A DNA stretch of 33,508 nucleotides from Deltaproteobacteria bacterium (GCA_013151915.1 JAADHJ010000022.1:1-33508); one strand, 5' to 3'; numbered from the stretch's first letter, positions 23,696 through 32,293 are shown. Notes: generated from the sequence alone by a model not told the origin. Program-made: numbers and translations.

Positions 23696-25367
23696 AACAG
23701 ACGCAGTTTCTTCCCTCTTCCTTGGCGCGGTACAGGGCCTTGTCGGAGGTCTCCAGAAGTTCATCGAAAGCTGTCCCGTCTTCCGGGGATGTCGCGACCC
23801 CAAGGCTGATGGTGATACGGGTCTTTTCCCCCTCGAGATCGAAAATTCTCTCCTCCACGGCGCGGCGTATTTTTTCGGCCACCTTTAAGGCGCCTTCCTT
23901 GTCCGTATGGCTCATGGAAATGAGAAACTCTTCGCCTCCGAACCGCGAGACGACATCCGTCTCCCTGATGCTGTAGGCGAGAACCTCCCCAAGTTCTTTC
24001 AGCGCCTCGTCGCCCGCGATATGGCCGTATTTGTCATTGTATTCTTTGAAGTTATCGAGATCAGCCATGATGATGGAGAGGTGTTCCCCGGTTCTCTGGA
24101 GAATTTTCATCTCCCTTTCAATGTGATCCGCCATATATCGACGATTGTACATCCCGGTCAGGGGATCGGTAACGCTTATGATCTGAAGCTGGCTGTTAAT
24201 GGCCTGTATTTCCTCCATGCTCAGTTTCAGGCTTGTCGACATGCTGTTAAAAGCACTCACAAGTTCGCCAAGCTCGCCCCCGGCCCTGGATTTAACTTCC
24301 AGCCCTGCCTCTCCCATCCGAATCCTCTTGGACACCCTGTTCAAGTCCTCCAAGGGCAGGATGATCGTCCTGGCCAGGTAAAGGGCCGGGATGAGAAGGA
24401 TGCCCGCCAGCAGGATTGTCATGACGAAGAGCTGGTTGCGGAAGGTGGTAAGAGGTGAAAATGCCTGTTTTCGGGTGGTCTCCGTGATAAGGTACCAGGG
24501 GAGGTGCTCCATCGGATGGCTGGTTCCGATTACCTGTTCACCCTCTATACCCCTGTAGGTGAACGAATTGGCATCTTCGCCCAATGTTTTGATGATCTCA
24601 CTCGCGGGGGCGATGACGGTGGTTTCGGGAACAGGTTTTCCCCTCAGATGGCCTGATTCGTCAACGATGTAGGCGTTAGAGTGGGGGGGGATGTTCTCCG
24701 CGATAATGCCCCTGAGGCGTTCCCCCTTAAGTTCCGCCAGAAAATACGATTTTGGTCCGTCGGAGCCGATTCCCAACTGTTGGGTGACGATGATCCGAAG
24801 TCCGTCGGAATTGGTGGTCTCCTGAAAAACAGGATCCTTGCCTATACTCTGGAGTGTTGCCGGATTATCAGGTTCAGGAAAGGCGTCGGCGGGCCGGCCG
24901 GCCAGGACCTCTCCGCCTGACGAAAAAACGGAGAATCCCACGAATAACTGGTTGTCCTCAAGAAGATAGGTAAGGTATTTATTAATGGCGGAACGGGATT
25001 TTTCCATGGACGCACCGGAGTTTTTTTCCGGCAGTATATGATCCACCTCTTCAGTGAGAAGGTAGGACGAGGTGAATGCCCTAACGTCGGAGGAACGGTC
25101 TGCAAACCAACTGGAAATATTAAGGGAGGTGCGGTGAGTCGTGTCCGAGAGATTCTGATAGACCTGGTCCTCAATAATGTTGTCCAGGTAGTTTATGGCC
25201 AGCATTCCGGCCAGGAACGAGGGGATAAGGACGCTCACGGTTACAAGCCCGAGAACACGGAACCTGATGGTCTGACTCGCGGCCAGCAGGCGTGTAATGC
25301 CGGATGAAAGTTTGCCGACGGCCCTTTTCTGATTTGAGAATGTTTGTAAAGTATCGTTTATTTTCAT
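23643..25367 (-). CDS. Membrane-bound diguanylate cyclase (sensor-HAMP-GGDEF)
   Basis: About 574 residues. TM1 at about 36-60, a periplasmic sensor region (about 61-310, Cache-like in layout), TM2 at about 312-334, HAMP (about 335-385) and GGDEF (about 395-555). The catalytic motif is intact as GGEEF (477-481), and the inhibitory c-di-GMP site RxxD is present as RETD (468-471), five residues before it. It should make c-di-GMP in response to a periplasmic signal and be product-inhibited. The frame is open upstream to 25577, but that extension runs through repeat sequence (VVVKSHQQS); ATG 25367 begins a natural N terminus. Shine-Dalgarno is weak. Confidence 0.93.
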   Translation of the reverse strand: MKINDTLQTFSNQKRAVGKLSSGITRLLAASQTIRFRVLGLVTVSVLIPSFLAGMLAINYLDNIIEDQVYQNLSDTTHRTSLNISSWFADRSSDVRAFTSSYLLTEEVDHILPEKNSGASMEKSRSAINKYLTYLLEDNQLFVGFSVFSSGGEVLAGRPADAFPEPDNPATLQSIGKDPVFQETTNSDGLRIIVTQQLGIGSDGPKSYFLAELKGERLRGIIAENIPPHSNAYIVDESGHLRGKPVPETTVIAPASEIIKTLGEDANSFTYRGIEGEQVIGTSHPMEHLPWYLITETTRKQAFSPLTTFRNQLFVMTILLAGILLIPALYLARTIILPLEDLNRVSKRIRMGEAGLEVKSRAGGELGELVSAFNSMSTSLKLSMEEIQAINSQLQIISVTDPLTGMYNRRYMADHIEREMKILQRTGEHLSIIMADLDNFKEYNDKYGHIAGDEALKELGEVLAYSIRETDVVSRFGGEEFLISMSHTDKEGALKVAEKIRRAVEERIFDLEGEKTRITISLGVATSPEDGTAFDELLETSDKALYRAKEEGRNCVCSTADSSNESIPGDPTSS

Positions 25368-25412
25368 GGCAGAACCATAACTGAATGAAACGCCAAAATC
25401 AAATGGCATGGA

Positions 25413-25445
25413 TTGTTGATGACTTTTTACTACGACCCTATCATT
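25413..25445 (+). repeat. Five-hairpin element, copy I (minimal, deleted)
   Basis: GTTGATGACTTTTTACTACG and CGACCCTATCA join the left terminus (hairpin 1 left arm) directly to the right arm of hairpin 5. It lies between the divergently transcribed cyclase and receiver genes. Confidence 0.7.
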
Positions 25446-25447
25446 GT

Positions 25448-25476
25448 TTAACTTGTGAGGTCTTCTGTGATATAAG
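25448..25476 (+). promoter_or_regulatory. Possible promoter for receiver/kinase genes
   Basis: TTAACT (25448-25453), 17 bases, TATAAG (25471-25476), in the gap between the divergent cyclase and receiver genes. Moderate match only. Confidence 0.35.
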
Positions 25477-25592
25477 ACGACAATCATGTGTTTAAGTGCT
25501 TTTGTCTGCTTAATATGCCGTGGTCGGCGCAGGCAGGGGCAGTTCACCTGACGTGGGTTGCATCGCGGGTTATTCATTCATGGAGGAAACAG

Positions 25593-25967
25593 ATGGTAAC
25601 AGCAGGAAAAACCGTCCTTGTGGTCGAGGACAAGGCATCCCTGACACAGATGCTTCAGTTCCTCTTCCTTTCCCGGGGGCTTAACGTTCAGATCGCCTAC
25701 AACGGGGAAGAAGCCCTTGCCAAGGCGAGGGAACTTTGCCCCGACCTTATCCTTCTGGATATCATGATGCCGAAAATGGATGGTTTCGAGGTCCTGGAGA
25801 GGCTTCGGGAAAGTGAGAGCACCGCAACCATACCCGTGATAATGCTCACCGCCCGGAAGAGCCGTGAGGATATGAATAAGGCCACCGAGCTTGGGGCTGT
25901 GGAATACATTACAAAACCTTTCAAGGCCGTGGAGGTGGTCGATAAGGTACTAAGACACCTGGGGTAG
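25593..25967 (+). CDS. Single-domain response regulator (CheY-like receiver)
   Basis: A 124-residue receiver with all expected residues: acidic pair in VLVVEDKAS, phospho-acceptor aspartate in LILLDIMMPKMDG, a conserved threonine in MLTARK and the lysine in YITKPF. There is no output domain, so it probably acts by phosphotransfer or protein contact. ATG 25593 has GGAGGAAA upstream. The kinase gene follows three bases after the stop, giving a tight kinase-receiver pair. Confidence 0.95.
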   Translation: MVTAGKTVLVVEDKASLTQMLQFLFLSRGLNVQIAYNGEEALAKARELCPDLILLDIMMPKMDGFEVLERLRESESTATIPVIMLTARKSREDMNKATELGAVEYITKPFKAVEVVDKVLRHLG

Positions 25968-25970
25968 CAA

Positions 25971-27536
25971 ATGTTCAATCCCATCGAGTGGATCAGGTCA
26001 AGTATCCGCAGGAAGGCCATCATCGGCCTCCTTGTTATCCTGTTGTCGGCTGTCTTCCTGACGGGACTTTCCATTGTCAGCCAGGCCAGAAAATTCATCA
26101 TCCTGGAGGCCCAACGCAGGGCTTCCTCCGTTGCGCGCTTCGTGGGCAACAATCTCGGTGCCACCGTGGTTTCCTACAATGACTCGGCCAAAATAAAACT
26201 GGCCATGGACAGTATTTGCGCCGATTCCAGCATCCTCTACGCGACATTCTTCGATGAAAAGGGAAACATCCTTGCATCGAGCTGTTCAAAGGGCCGAGAC
26301 CTGGGTTCGGGATCCCTTCCGCTTAGTGAACTTTATGACCTGCCGGAGGGGGGCAACCGGTTTCACCTGTATGGCGACGTACTTGAGGTATACAGGCGTG
26401 TCACCCTTAAGGCCGGTGGGGAAAAATCGTTTCTCCTGCTGGGGCTGAACGTATCCGAGGTCCGGGCCGTTACCTCCAAAATCACCCGGCTTATCGCCGT
26501 TAACGCCTTTATTGTCTACATTATCAGTCTTTTGGTCCTCATTGTGGCCGTGAACCGGTTTGCGGAACCCCTGGAAACGTTGACTGATGGGATCAGGGAC
26601 GTTGGCGAGGGACGGACACCTCAGCCAGTCGCCGTACAGGGGCACGATGAGGTCGCTTCTTTGACCATCGCCTTCAATCAGATGATCACCGATCTGGAGA
26701 GGTCCAGGGAAGAGGTGCAGCGCTACCATGAGCATCTGGAGGGGATGGTCCAGGATCGGACGGAGGCGCTCAACAGGGCCAACAACGAGCTGGTTGAGAT
26801 CAACGTCACTCTCAAGTCGGCAAATGAGAAGCTCCTGGAACTGGATAAACTGAAGTCAAACTTCCTGGGCATCGCCACCCACGAATTGAAGACCCCCCTC
26901 GCAGTTGTGGAAGGTTACCTTGATTCCCTCAAGGACGGTTTTGCCGGCGACCTGTCGGAAACCCAACTCGGGGTGGTAAACGAGACCCTGCATTCATGCG
27001 GACGCATGGGTGACCTGATAAGCGACATGCTCGATTTGACAAAGATCGAGGCGGGCAAGATGCCCATTGAAAAGAGGACGGTACCCATTATCCGGCCCGT
27101 GGAAAAAGTAGTCGGGCAGATGGTACCCCTCGTACAGAAGAAAAAGCTGACGTTGGATGTCGTGGACGAGAACATGGGAGTTACAGCCGTTTTCGATGAG
27201 GACAGGATTATCCAGGTACTCGTCAACCTGATCGGAAACGCCGTCAAGTTTACCCCCGAGGGGGGTACTATCAGAGTCTATGCGGAACCTCACCCTGAAA
27301 TGCAGCCGCCGGTCGTCGCTGTCTCGGTCATGGATACCGGGATCGGGATCAGTTCGGATGAACTGCCCCACGTTTTCGAGGAGTTCGCACAGGTCGGGCC
27401 TCCCGGGAAGGAGGAGGGGACCGGTCTCGGGCTTGCTATATGCAAGAGGATCGTTATTGCCCACGGCGGCGAGATATGGGCCGAGAGCAAGCTTGGCCGG
27501 GGAAGCAGGTTTACGTTTACCATCCCGCTGGGTTAA
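25971..27536 (+). CDS. Membrane sensor histidine kinase
   Basis: A 521-residue kinase: TM1 at about 15-36, a periplasmic sensor region (about 40-170), TM2 at about 172-195, HAMP (about 196-250), coiled coil, and HisKA with the phospho-acceptor H304 in [10 protein letters not shown]. The HATPase_c domain has N box [15 protein letters not shown]1 DTGIGI and G2 GTGLGLAI. It should phosphorylate the preceding receiver. The signal is unknown. Its gene converges on the HD-GYP gene with only 29 bases between. Confidence 0.95.
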   Translation: MFNPIEWIRSSIRRKAIIGLLVILLSAVFLTGLSIVSQARKFIILEAQRRASSVARFVGNNLGATVVSYNDSAKIKLAMDSICADSSILYATFFDEKGNILASSCSKGRDLGSGSLPLSELYDLPEGGNRFHLYGDVLEVYRRVTLKAGGEKSFLLLGLNVSEVRAVTSKITRLIAVNAFIVYIISLLVLIVAVNRFAEPLETLTDGIRDVGEGRTPQPVAVQGHDEVASLTIAFNQMITDLERSREEVQRYHEHLEGMVQDRTEALNRANNELVEINVTLKSANEKLLELDKLKSNFLGIATHELKTPLAVVEGYLDSLKDGFAGDLSETQLGVVNETLHSCGRMGDLISDMLDLTKIEAGKMPIEKRTVPIIRPVEKVVGQMVPLVQKKKLTLDVVDENMGVTAVFDEDRIIQVLVNLIGNAVKFTPEGGTIRVYAEPHPEMQPPVVAVSVMDTGIGISSDELPHVFEEFAQVGPPGKEEGTGLGLAICKRIVIAHGGEIWAESKLGRGSRFTFTIPLG

Positions 27537-27565
27537 AATGGGGAGCGGCCTAGCGGGAACCGCCT

Positions 27566-29056
27566 CTACGCGTACATCGATGCCATGGCCCCGCTGGAAG
27601 CCATGGCATCCACTATCTTCCTGAGGACGGCGACCACCTCGGGGTCGAACTGGGTTCCCACGCAGTTTTCCATCTCCTTCATTGCCGCGTCGAGACTGAG
27701 AGGATCACGGTAGGGCCGCTTTGTAGTCATAGCGTCGAAGGCGTCTGCGGCGGCCAGAATTCTCGCCTCCAGGAGAATTTGGTCAGACCGGTAACCGTTG
27801 GGATATCCCTTCCCATCGGGCCTCTCGTGGTGCTGAAGTACGGCCAGTTTGACCGTTTCATTAAAATCGATGGGTTGAAGGATACGATAGCCCACGTCAG
27901 GGTGGATCTGGATTTTCCGATATTCATCCGGGTTAAGACCGGTCGGCTTGTTTAGAATGGCGAGTTCCACGGTTATTTTCCCTATATCGTGAAGAACCCC
28001 GGCCTGCTGGATAATCTCCATCCGATCCAGCGGAAAGTTCATCTGTTCAGCGATCAGGAGGCTGTACTGTGTGACCCGCTCGGAATGGCCCCTGGTGTAG
28101 ACATCCTTGGCTTCAACGGCGGTGATGAGAGACTGGACCATTGCGAAATAGCTCTTCTGGACCTTTTCGAGAAGGAGGACGTTGTGAAGGGCCATGGCCG
28201 CTTCCGAGGTCATGGTCGCCAGTAATGTACGTTCGGCCTCCACGAAAGGCTGGCCGTTGTCCTTATTGATCAGTGTGATGACCCCAATGAGATCGTCCCT
28301 GATCATGATGGGGGCGGAGATGGCCGTCTTTCTCCTGTAGCCGATGCTGCTGGTGGCGGAGAAAAAATCCTGGGATGAGAAATCCTTTACGAGCAGGGGC
28401 TTTTTATTTTTTGCCACCCATCCCGCCATCCCATTGCCCACCTTGACCCTGCGCCTGTCGCCGGGGCTCTCCTTCAACCCCTGGGAGTATTCCATGACCA
28501 TCTCGTCCTTATCCCTGTCATAAAGAAGGATGTGGCCGATCTCGGCGCCCATGAGTTCTCTGGGCAGGGCTACGAGCATTCGATAGATCTCCCGGCGGTC
28601 GTGTTCAATGCCCAGCATGCGGCTGATCTGATTGAGTGCCGACAACCTGTTGATAGCCTCATTGAGGCTTCTATTTTTTTTCTCCATGTCGGTGTTCAGG
28701 CCGGACACGACCCCATGGGCATTCCGTACCTCTTTGAGTTGTTTTTCCAGCTGCCTGGACAGGTCTTCCTTTTCAAGGATGTGCTCCATCTCCTTCTTTT
28801 CGTACGCGTGCATTCGCTGCTGGTATTTTTCCAGATGATTCAGGTCGGAAACGGCGTTGTGAAAGAAACGGTAATGCTGACTGGCTTCCTTTAGAAAGGG
28901 AAATCGGATCAGCGGTACGTCAACCGATCCGTCGCCTTTTCTGAGGGCCGAGGCGACACGGTTCAACCTGTGAAGAGAAACAAGAAAATACACCAATACG
29001 GCAAGGCAGACGAGGCCCAGCAGGATTGCGGGAACTGTCATATTTTGAAGACTCAT
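27566..29056 (-). CDS. GAF/HD-GYP protein, predicted c-di-GMP phosphodiesterase
   Basis: A 496-residue protein with one N-terminal membrane helix (about 7-27), a coiled coil (about 65-140), a GAF domain (about 145-295) and an HD-GYP domain (about 300-480). The metal-binding HD (LHDIGK, 355-360) and the hallmark HHERPDGKGYP (409-419) are both intact, so hydrolysis of c-di-GMP is expected. It starts at ATG 29056. The region upstream on its strand includes a perfect inverted repeat (29129-29154) that could be an operator. Being next to a cyclase and a kinase suggests a local c-di-GMP circuit. Confidence 0.94.
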   Translation of the reverse strand: MSLQNMTVPAILLGLVCLAVLVYFLVSLHRLNRVASALRKGDGSVDVPLIRFPFLKEASQHYRFFHNAVSDLNHLEKYQQRMHAYEKKEMEHILEKEDLSRQLEKQLKEVRNAHGVVSGLNTDMEKKNRSLNEAINRLSALNQISRMLGIEHDRREIYRMLVALPRELMGAEIGHILLYDRDKDEMVMEYSQGLKESPGDRRRVKVGNGMAGWVAKNKKPLLVKDFSSQDFFSATSSIGYRRKTAISAPIMIRDDLIGVITLINKDNGQPFVEAERTLLATMTSEAAMALHNVLLLEKVQKSYFAMVQSLITAVEAKDVYTRGHSERVTQYSLLIAEQMNFPLDRMEIIQQAGVLHDIGKITVELAILNKPTGLNPDEYRKIQIHPDVGYRILQPIDFNETVKLAVLQHHERPDGKGYPNGYRSDQILLEARILAAADAFDAMTTKRPYRDPLSLDAAMKEMENCVGTQFDPEVVAVLRKIVDAMASSGAMASMYA

Positions 29057-29128
29057 CTTGATATACCCCGTGGTACGGGGGTGTTCTTACCCCTCGGTCT
29101 AACCCTGAGTGGAAAACCGCGCACACAA

Positions 29129-29154
29129 GTATAGTTTCATTTTTGAAACTATAC
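29129..29154. promoter_or_regulatory. Perfect inverted repeat in the HD-GYP divergent region
   Basis: GTATAGTTTC (29129-29138) and GAAACTATAC (29145-29154) around ATTTTT. It lies 73 bases upstream of the HD-GYP gene. On the plus strand CAGAGTTTTTT follows, so it could be an operator or a terminator; no plus-strand gene ends nearby, which favours an operator. Confidence 0.45.
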
Positions 29155-29284
29155 CAGAGTTTTTTCTACAGCACAACGCCTTGCAGCGCCCTTTTTTTCC
29201 AAACCCGACCAGGCAGCTATGTATATTTGAAAGGTTTTTTGTTATGTTTGAAATGAGTGGGGATCGGGTAAAATGAAGTCCCGG

Positions 29285-29390
29285 AATCTGGAATCCAACG
29301 TCCAACGTGACAAAAAGAGTCCAGAGTCCATCCACCTTCGCTCTGCGAGCTATGGCGGACAGGGAGTCCAGTGTCCAGAGTCCAGAGGGG
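29285..29390 (+). repeat. Heptamer array (TCCAGAG/TCCAACG type) with hairpin core
   Basis: TCCAACGTCCAACG, then GTCCAGAGTCCATCC, a hairpin-prone CCTTCGCTCTGCGAGCTATG segment, then TCCAGTGTCCAGAGTCCAGAG. Same composite as at 33158-33235 and similar to 5494-5562. Confidence 0.8.
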
Positions 29391-29441
29391 GAGAGCAGAT
29401 TTGGTCTTTTAAATTTTAAATTTAACCGTATTGACCTTTTT

Positions 29442-29457
29442 GGTATGGTTCTTGTAA
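29442..29457 (+). promoter_or_regulatory. Weak sigma-54-like or sigma-70 promoter before the dual GGDEF/HD-GYP gene
   Basis: TGGTATGGTTCTTGTA differs at two of 16 positions from the PEP-CTERM gene promoter (32278), but the -12 GC is GT. TTGACC at 29433 with TAAGAT 18 bases on is a possible sigma-70 alternative. Confidence 0.3.
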
Positions 29458-29521
29458 GATAACACTCCGGTTTACCATGAGGGGACAAAGGGGATTTCTG
29501 CGTATTGCCGGGGGAGTCATA

Positions 29522-29668
29522 GTTGATGACTTCGCAAAAAGTCATCAACGCGCCCACTGAGGGGCGCCCGAATCAACGGCTTGTCCCGCAAGTCGTTGAT
29601 TCGAGAGGAAAGTGGAAACGACGCTTTTCGCTTTCCGAGGAGTAAAAAGCCATCAATGGACTTTTTAC
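29522..29668 (+). repeat. Five-hairpin element, copy J (complete, enlarged hairpin 3)
   Basis: Hairpin 1 GTTGATGACTT/AAGTCATCAAC (29522-29549). Hairpin 3 is enlarged: CGAATCAACGGCTTG (29569-29583) pairs with CAAGTCGTTGATTCG (29589-29603), 15 pairs with one G-U, in place of CAAATC/GATTTG. Hairpin 4 GGAAAGTGGAAA/TTTTCGCTTTCC uses two G-U pairs. After TTTTTACGA the usual CCCTAT is replaced by GGTG, giving the downstream gene's Shine-Dalgarno. Confidence 0.92.
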
Positions 29669-29681
29669 GAGGTGCAAACAG

Positions 29682-31817
29682 TTGAAACGTGGAGAAAAAT
29701 ACATCGTCCAGGTCGCTCCCGAATTAGATGTCCGGGTTGCGCAGGGGTGGATAAAGAATCTCAATGTCCTGCTCAAGTCCACCATGATCTACAGCCTGAA
29801 TCTCAAGATGTCCTCCGCCCTGAACGTCATGATGGATCTGGTGATGGACATTGTCCCTTACGACCGGGCTCTCTTCTACCTGCTTGACGATGATGAAAAA
29901 CAGTACCACCCATCCCTGGTGAGGGGATTCGAGGAGACCTTTCCCCCTCAACTCAGCCTTGGCAACATCGTCCTGGACTGGACCGTAGAGAACCACCAGC
30001 CAGTCCGGATCGACAACCCTGACACCAAAACCCTGGAAGAACTTGCCTATTACACCGGCTGCCGATCGGCGGTCTCAATCCCCATTTCCCACGACAATAG
30101 GGTAAAGGGGGTCCTCCAGATATTCAAGACGGAAGCCAACAGCTTCAGTGACGAGAATGTAAGAATGCTGTGGATCCTGGCCCTCCAGATGGAAGGGATG
30201 TTCCACCGCCTGTTCAAGGCCCAGTATCCATCGGGTCTGGAGAAGGACCCGTTCACCGATCTGCCGAGGCGCGCCGTTTTCGAGCAGGAGTTGGAAAAGG
30301 AACTCATTCGGTCCCGACGAAACAGCAACCCGTTCAGTGTTCTGCTGGTTGATATCGATGGTTTCAAGGAACTGAAGGTGGCTGTCATGTCCCTGGAAGG
30401 GGACATAATGGTCAGGGAAGTGTCGTCCCTCATCGGTAAGGTAATCCGGCGCATCGACATCATGGCCCGTTATTCCGAATCCTGCATTGGATTGATCCTC
30501 CCGGATGCCGATGCACAGAAGGCAAACGTTTTTGCCAACCGGATCAAAACCATGGTTTCCGCCAACAAGATGAAGGGGATTGCCGGCCATGCCTCCCTGG
30601 GGCTCACCGTCAGTGTGGGCGTGTCCACCTTCCCGGGGTCTGTTACCCAGTTGGAACTGCTTCAGGGCGCCGAAGAAGCTGCCCGGCGCGCCCGTACCCA
30701 GGGCGGAAATGCGGTGGAAAAACACCTGGGCACCCTGGCAAGGGCGCAGGGAGATCCCGTCGCCATCCAGATCCAGGAACTGCTGTCCTCCATGGGAAGA
30801 TTCTTCAACCTGGATGCCCTGCTGGAGCAACTGGTCTATTTCTATTCCCGTGCCGCCCGAGCCGGCAGGGTATCCATCCTCGTTCTCAATGACAACGGGG
30901 CGGCCCTCCGTTTTATCCAGGGAACCGGGTTTCATGGGTTTGAAGAGGATATACGCGCCATGTCCCTGCCCCTGAAGAACAGCATCAGCGGCAGTGTGGT
31001 GCGGACAAAACGCCCACTCCTTATTCAGGATATCGAGCGAACAATCCCCAAAAGGCCGCGGGGGAGGCTCAACTATACATCTCCTTCCTTTATGAGTGTC
31101 CCCCTGATCCACGGCGATGATGTCGTGGGGGTTATGAACCTGAGCAACCCGGTAAATGGAGAGGCGTTTGAAAAGGAGGACCTTGACCATATTCTGCCCA
31201 TGGCCCAGGGCGTGGCGGAACTCATAGCCGAAGGCAAGCGCTTCACCAAAGCCCAGGAGGGCTTCTTCAGCCATACGGCGGATGTACTCCTGGGGGTTGC
31301 CGAGGAGAAGAGCCCATACCTGTCGGGGCACAGTGACAGAGTGGCGCAGTTCTCCCTTGGTCTTGCCAAAAAGATGGGATACTCAGCGGGCGACGCCGAG
31401 GTTCTGGCCAGGTCGGCCAAGTTCCACGACCTCGGCCGCATAGCTATTGACGAGGCGTTGCTAAGCAAGGCGGGGGACCTGGAGGAGGACGAGAGGGAGC
31501 AGGTAAAGGCCCACCCCATCTGGAGTTATCGGATACTGGAGTCCATCCCGGGGATGGATGTGGACCTGGCGTCGGTAAAGGCCCACCACGAGAGGTACGA
31601 CGGAAAAGGGTATCCGGATGGCCTGCTGGGCGAGGAGATCCCCATGGGCGCCCGAATCATGGCGGTGGCAGACTGCTACGACGCCTTGACGAGCGACCGT
31701 CCATACCGCCCCGCCATGAAACGCGAAGATGCGCTGAAAATCATGGACAACAACAACTGGTCACAGTTCGATGGCCGCGTGGTCAAAGCGTTCAAGGCCA
31801 TGGACATTGAGCATTAA
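29682..31817 (+). CDS. GAF - degenerate GGDEF - GAF - HD-GYP protein
   Basis: A 711-residue soluble protein: GAF (about 35-180), GGDEF-like (about 185-350), second GAF (about 365-525) and HD-GYP (about 530-711). The GGDEF site reads SESCI (265-269, in MARYSESCIG), so cyclase activity should be absent, although VDIDGFK before it is kept. The HD-GYP domain has FHDLGR (581-586) and intact HHERYDGKGYPDG (635-647), so it is probably an active phosphodiesterase gated by GAF and pseudo-GGDEF modules. It starts at TTG 29682, with GAGGTG six to seven bases upstream, formed at the repeat's end. Confidence 0.92.
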   Translation: MKRGEKYIVQVAPELDVRVAQGWIKNLNVLLKSTMIYSLNLKMSSALNVMMDLVMDIVPYDRALFYLLDDDEKQYHPSLVRGFEETFPPQLSLGNIVLDWTVENHQPVRIDNPDTKTLEELAYYTGCRSAVSIPISHDNRVKGVLQIFKTEANSFSDENVRMLWILALQMEGMFHRLFKAQYPSGLEKDPFTDLPRRAVFEQELEKELIRSRRNSNPFSVLLVDIDGFKELKVAVMSLEGDIMVREVSSLIGKVIRRIDIMARYSESCIGLILPDADAQKANVFANRIKTMVSANKMKGIAGHASLGLTVSVGVSTFPGSVTQLELLQGAEEAARRARTQGGNAVEKHLGTLARAQGDPVAIQIQELLSSMGRFFNLDALLEQLVYFYSRAARAGRVSILVLNDNGAALRFIQGTGFHGFEEDIRAMSLPLKNSISGSVVRTKRPLLIQDIERTIPKRPRGRLNYTSPSFMSVPLIHGDDVVGVMNLSNPVNGEAFEKEDLDHILPMAQGVAELIAEGKRFTKAQEGFFSHTADVLLGVAEEKSPYLSGHSDRVAQFSLGLAKKMGYSAGDAEVLARSAKFHDLGRIAIDEALLSKAGDLEEDEREQVKAHPIWSYRILESIPGMDVDLASVKAHHERYDGKGYPDGLLGEEIPMGARIMAVADCYDALTSDRPYRPAMKREDALKIMDNNNWSQFDGRVVKAFKAMDIEH

Positions 31818-32277
31818 GGGGTACCCGGAAGTAGGAAAAAGAACGGGGCTATTGAAGAAGTGTTTTCCTCAAAGTGGAAAAGTTTTCCCCAACAACCTCC
31901 AACTGGTTTGATACAACCGTTTTGATATGGTGCAGCCGGGATTATCCAAGTTGATGACCACCCCGGCATCTTTCGGATACGCGTTTCCATAATCTCAGCG
32001 CAATTTGCAATTAGATCCCCCTCGCCCACTGTAAAGTGATGGAAAATTTATAGGAGATGATCGGGGTCAAGTTTCCTGATAACCTCTTGTTATTAAAGGT
32101 ATTTCACAGAATGGACCTGTCCGGGATGTCCAGGCTCAGGAAACTATCGGTGTCATTTACAAAACACGGCCTCGATCCAGCGTATGGTACCTCTGGTCCG
32201 TTCCGGTACGGCATCGGAAGCGCTTTAAAATCAGCCTGTTAGGGTGATTTCATCAACCTCTACCTTTGTGTCCCCAA
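31818..32277. other. Gene-poor intergenic stretch
   Basis: No convincing gene. A 61-codon frame at 32057-32242 begins at ATG 32057, but its AGGAGA overlaps the start and the sequence is not recognised; it could be an unassigned microprotein or chance. No terminator is evident after the gene ending at 31817. Confidence 0.5.
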
Positions 32278-32293
32278 TGGTATCGTTCTTGCA
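32278..32293 (+). promoter_or_regulatory. Sigma-54-like promoter of the PEP-CTERM gene
   Basis: TGGTATCGTTCTTGCA has GG (32279-32280) and GC (32291-32292) separated by exactly ten bases and the TTGCA context. It lies 71 bases before the start codon. Sigma-54-dependent control of PEP-CTERM genes through the PrsK/PrsR pair is known in other bacteria. Confidence 0.65.

Noticed and set aside
25368-25577. N-terminal extension of the diguanylate cyclase to 25577
   Set aside because: The 70 extra codons cross repeat copy I and the intergenic promoter region and are not protein-like; the start at 25367 is better.
29057-29681. c-di-GMP riboswitch (GEMM) in the divergent region
   Set aside because: No GEMM-like conserved core could be found; the structure present belongs to the inverted repeat, heptamer array and five-hairpin element.
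30075-31331. 418-codon minus-strand frame opposite the GGDEF/HD-GYP gene
   Set aside because: Antisense shadow of a well-supported gene; the translated sequence has no domain-like pattern.
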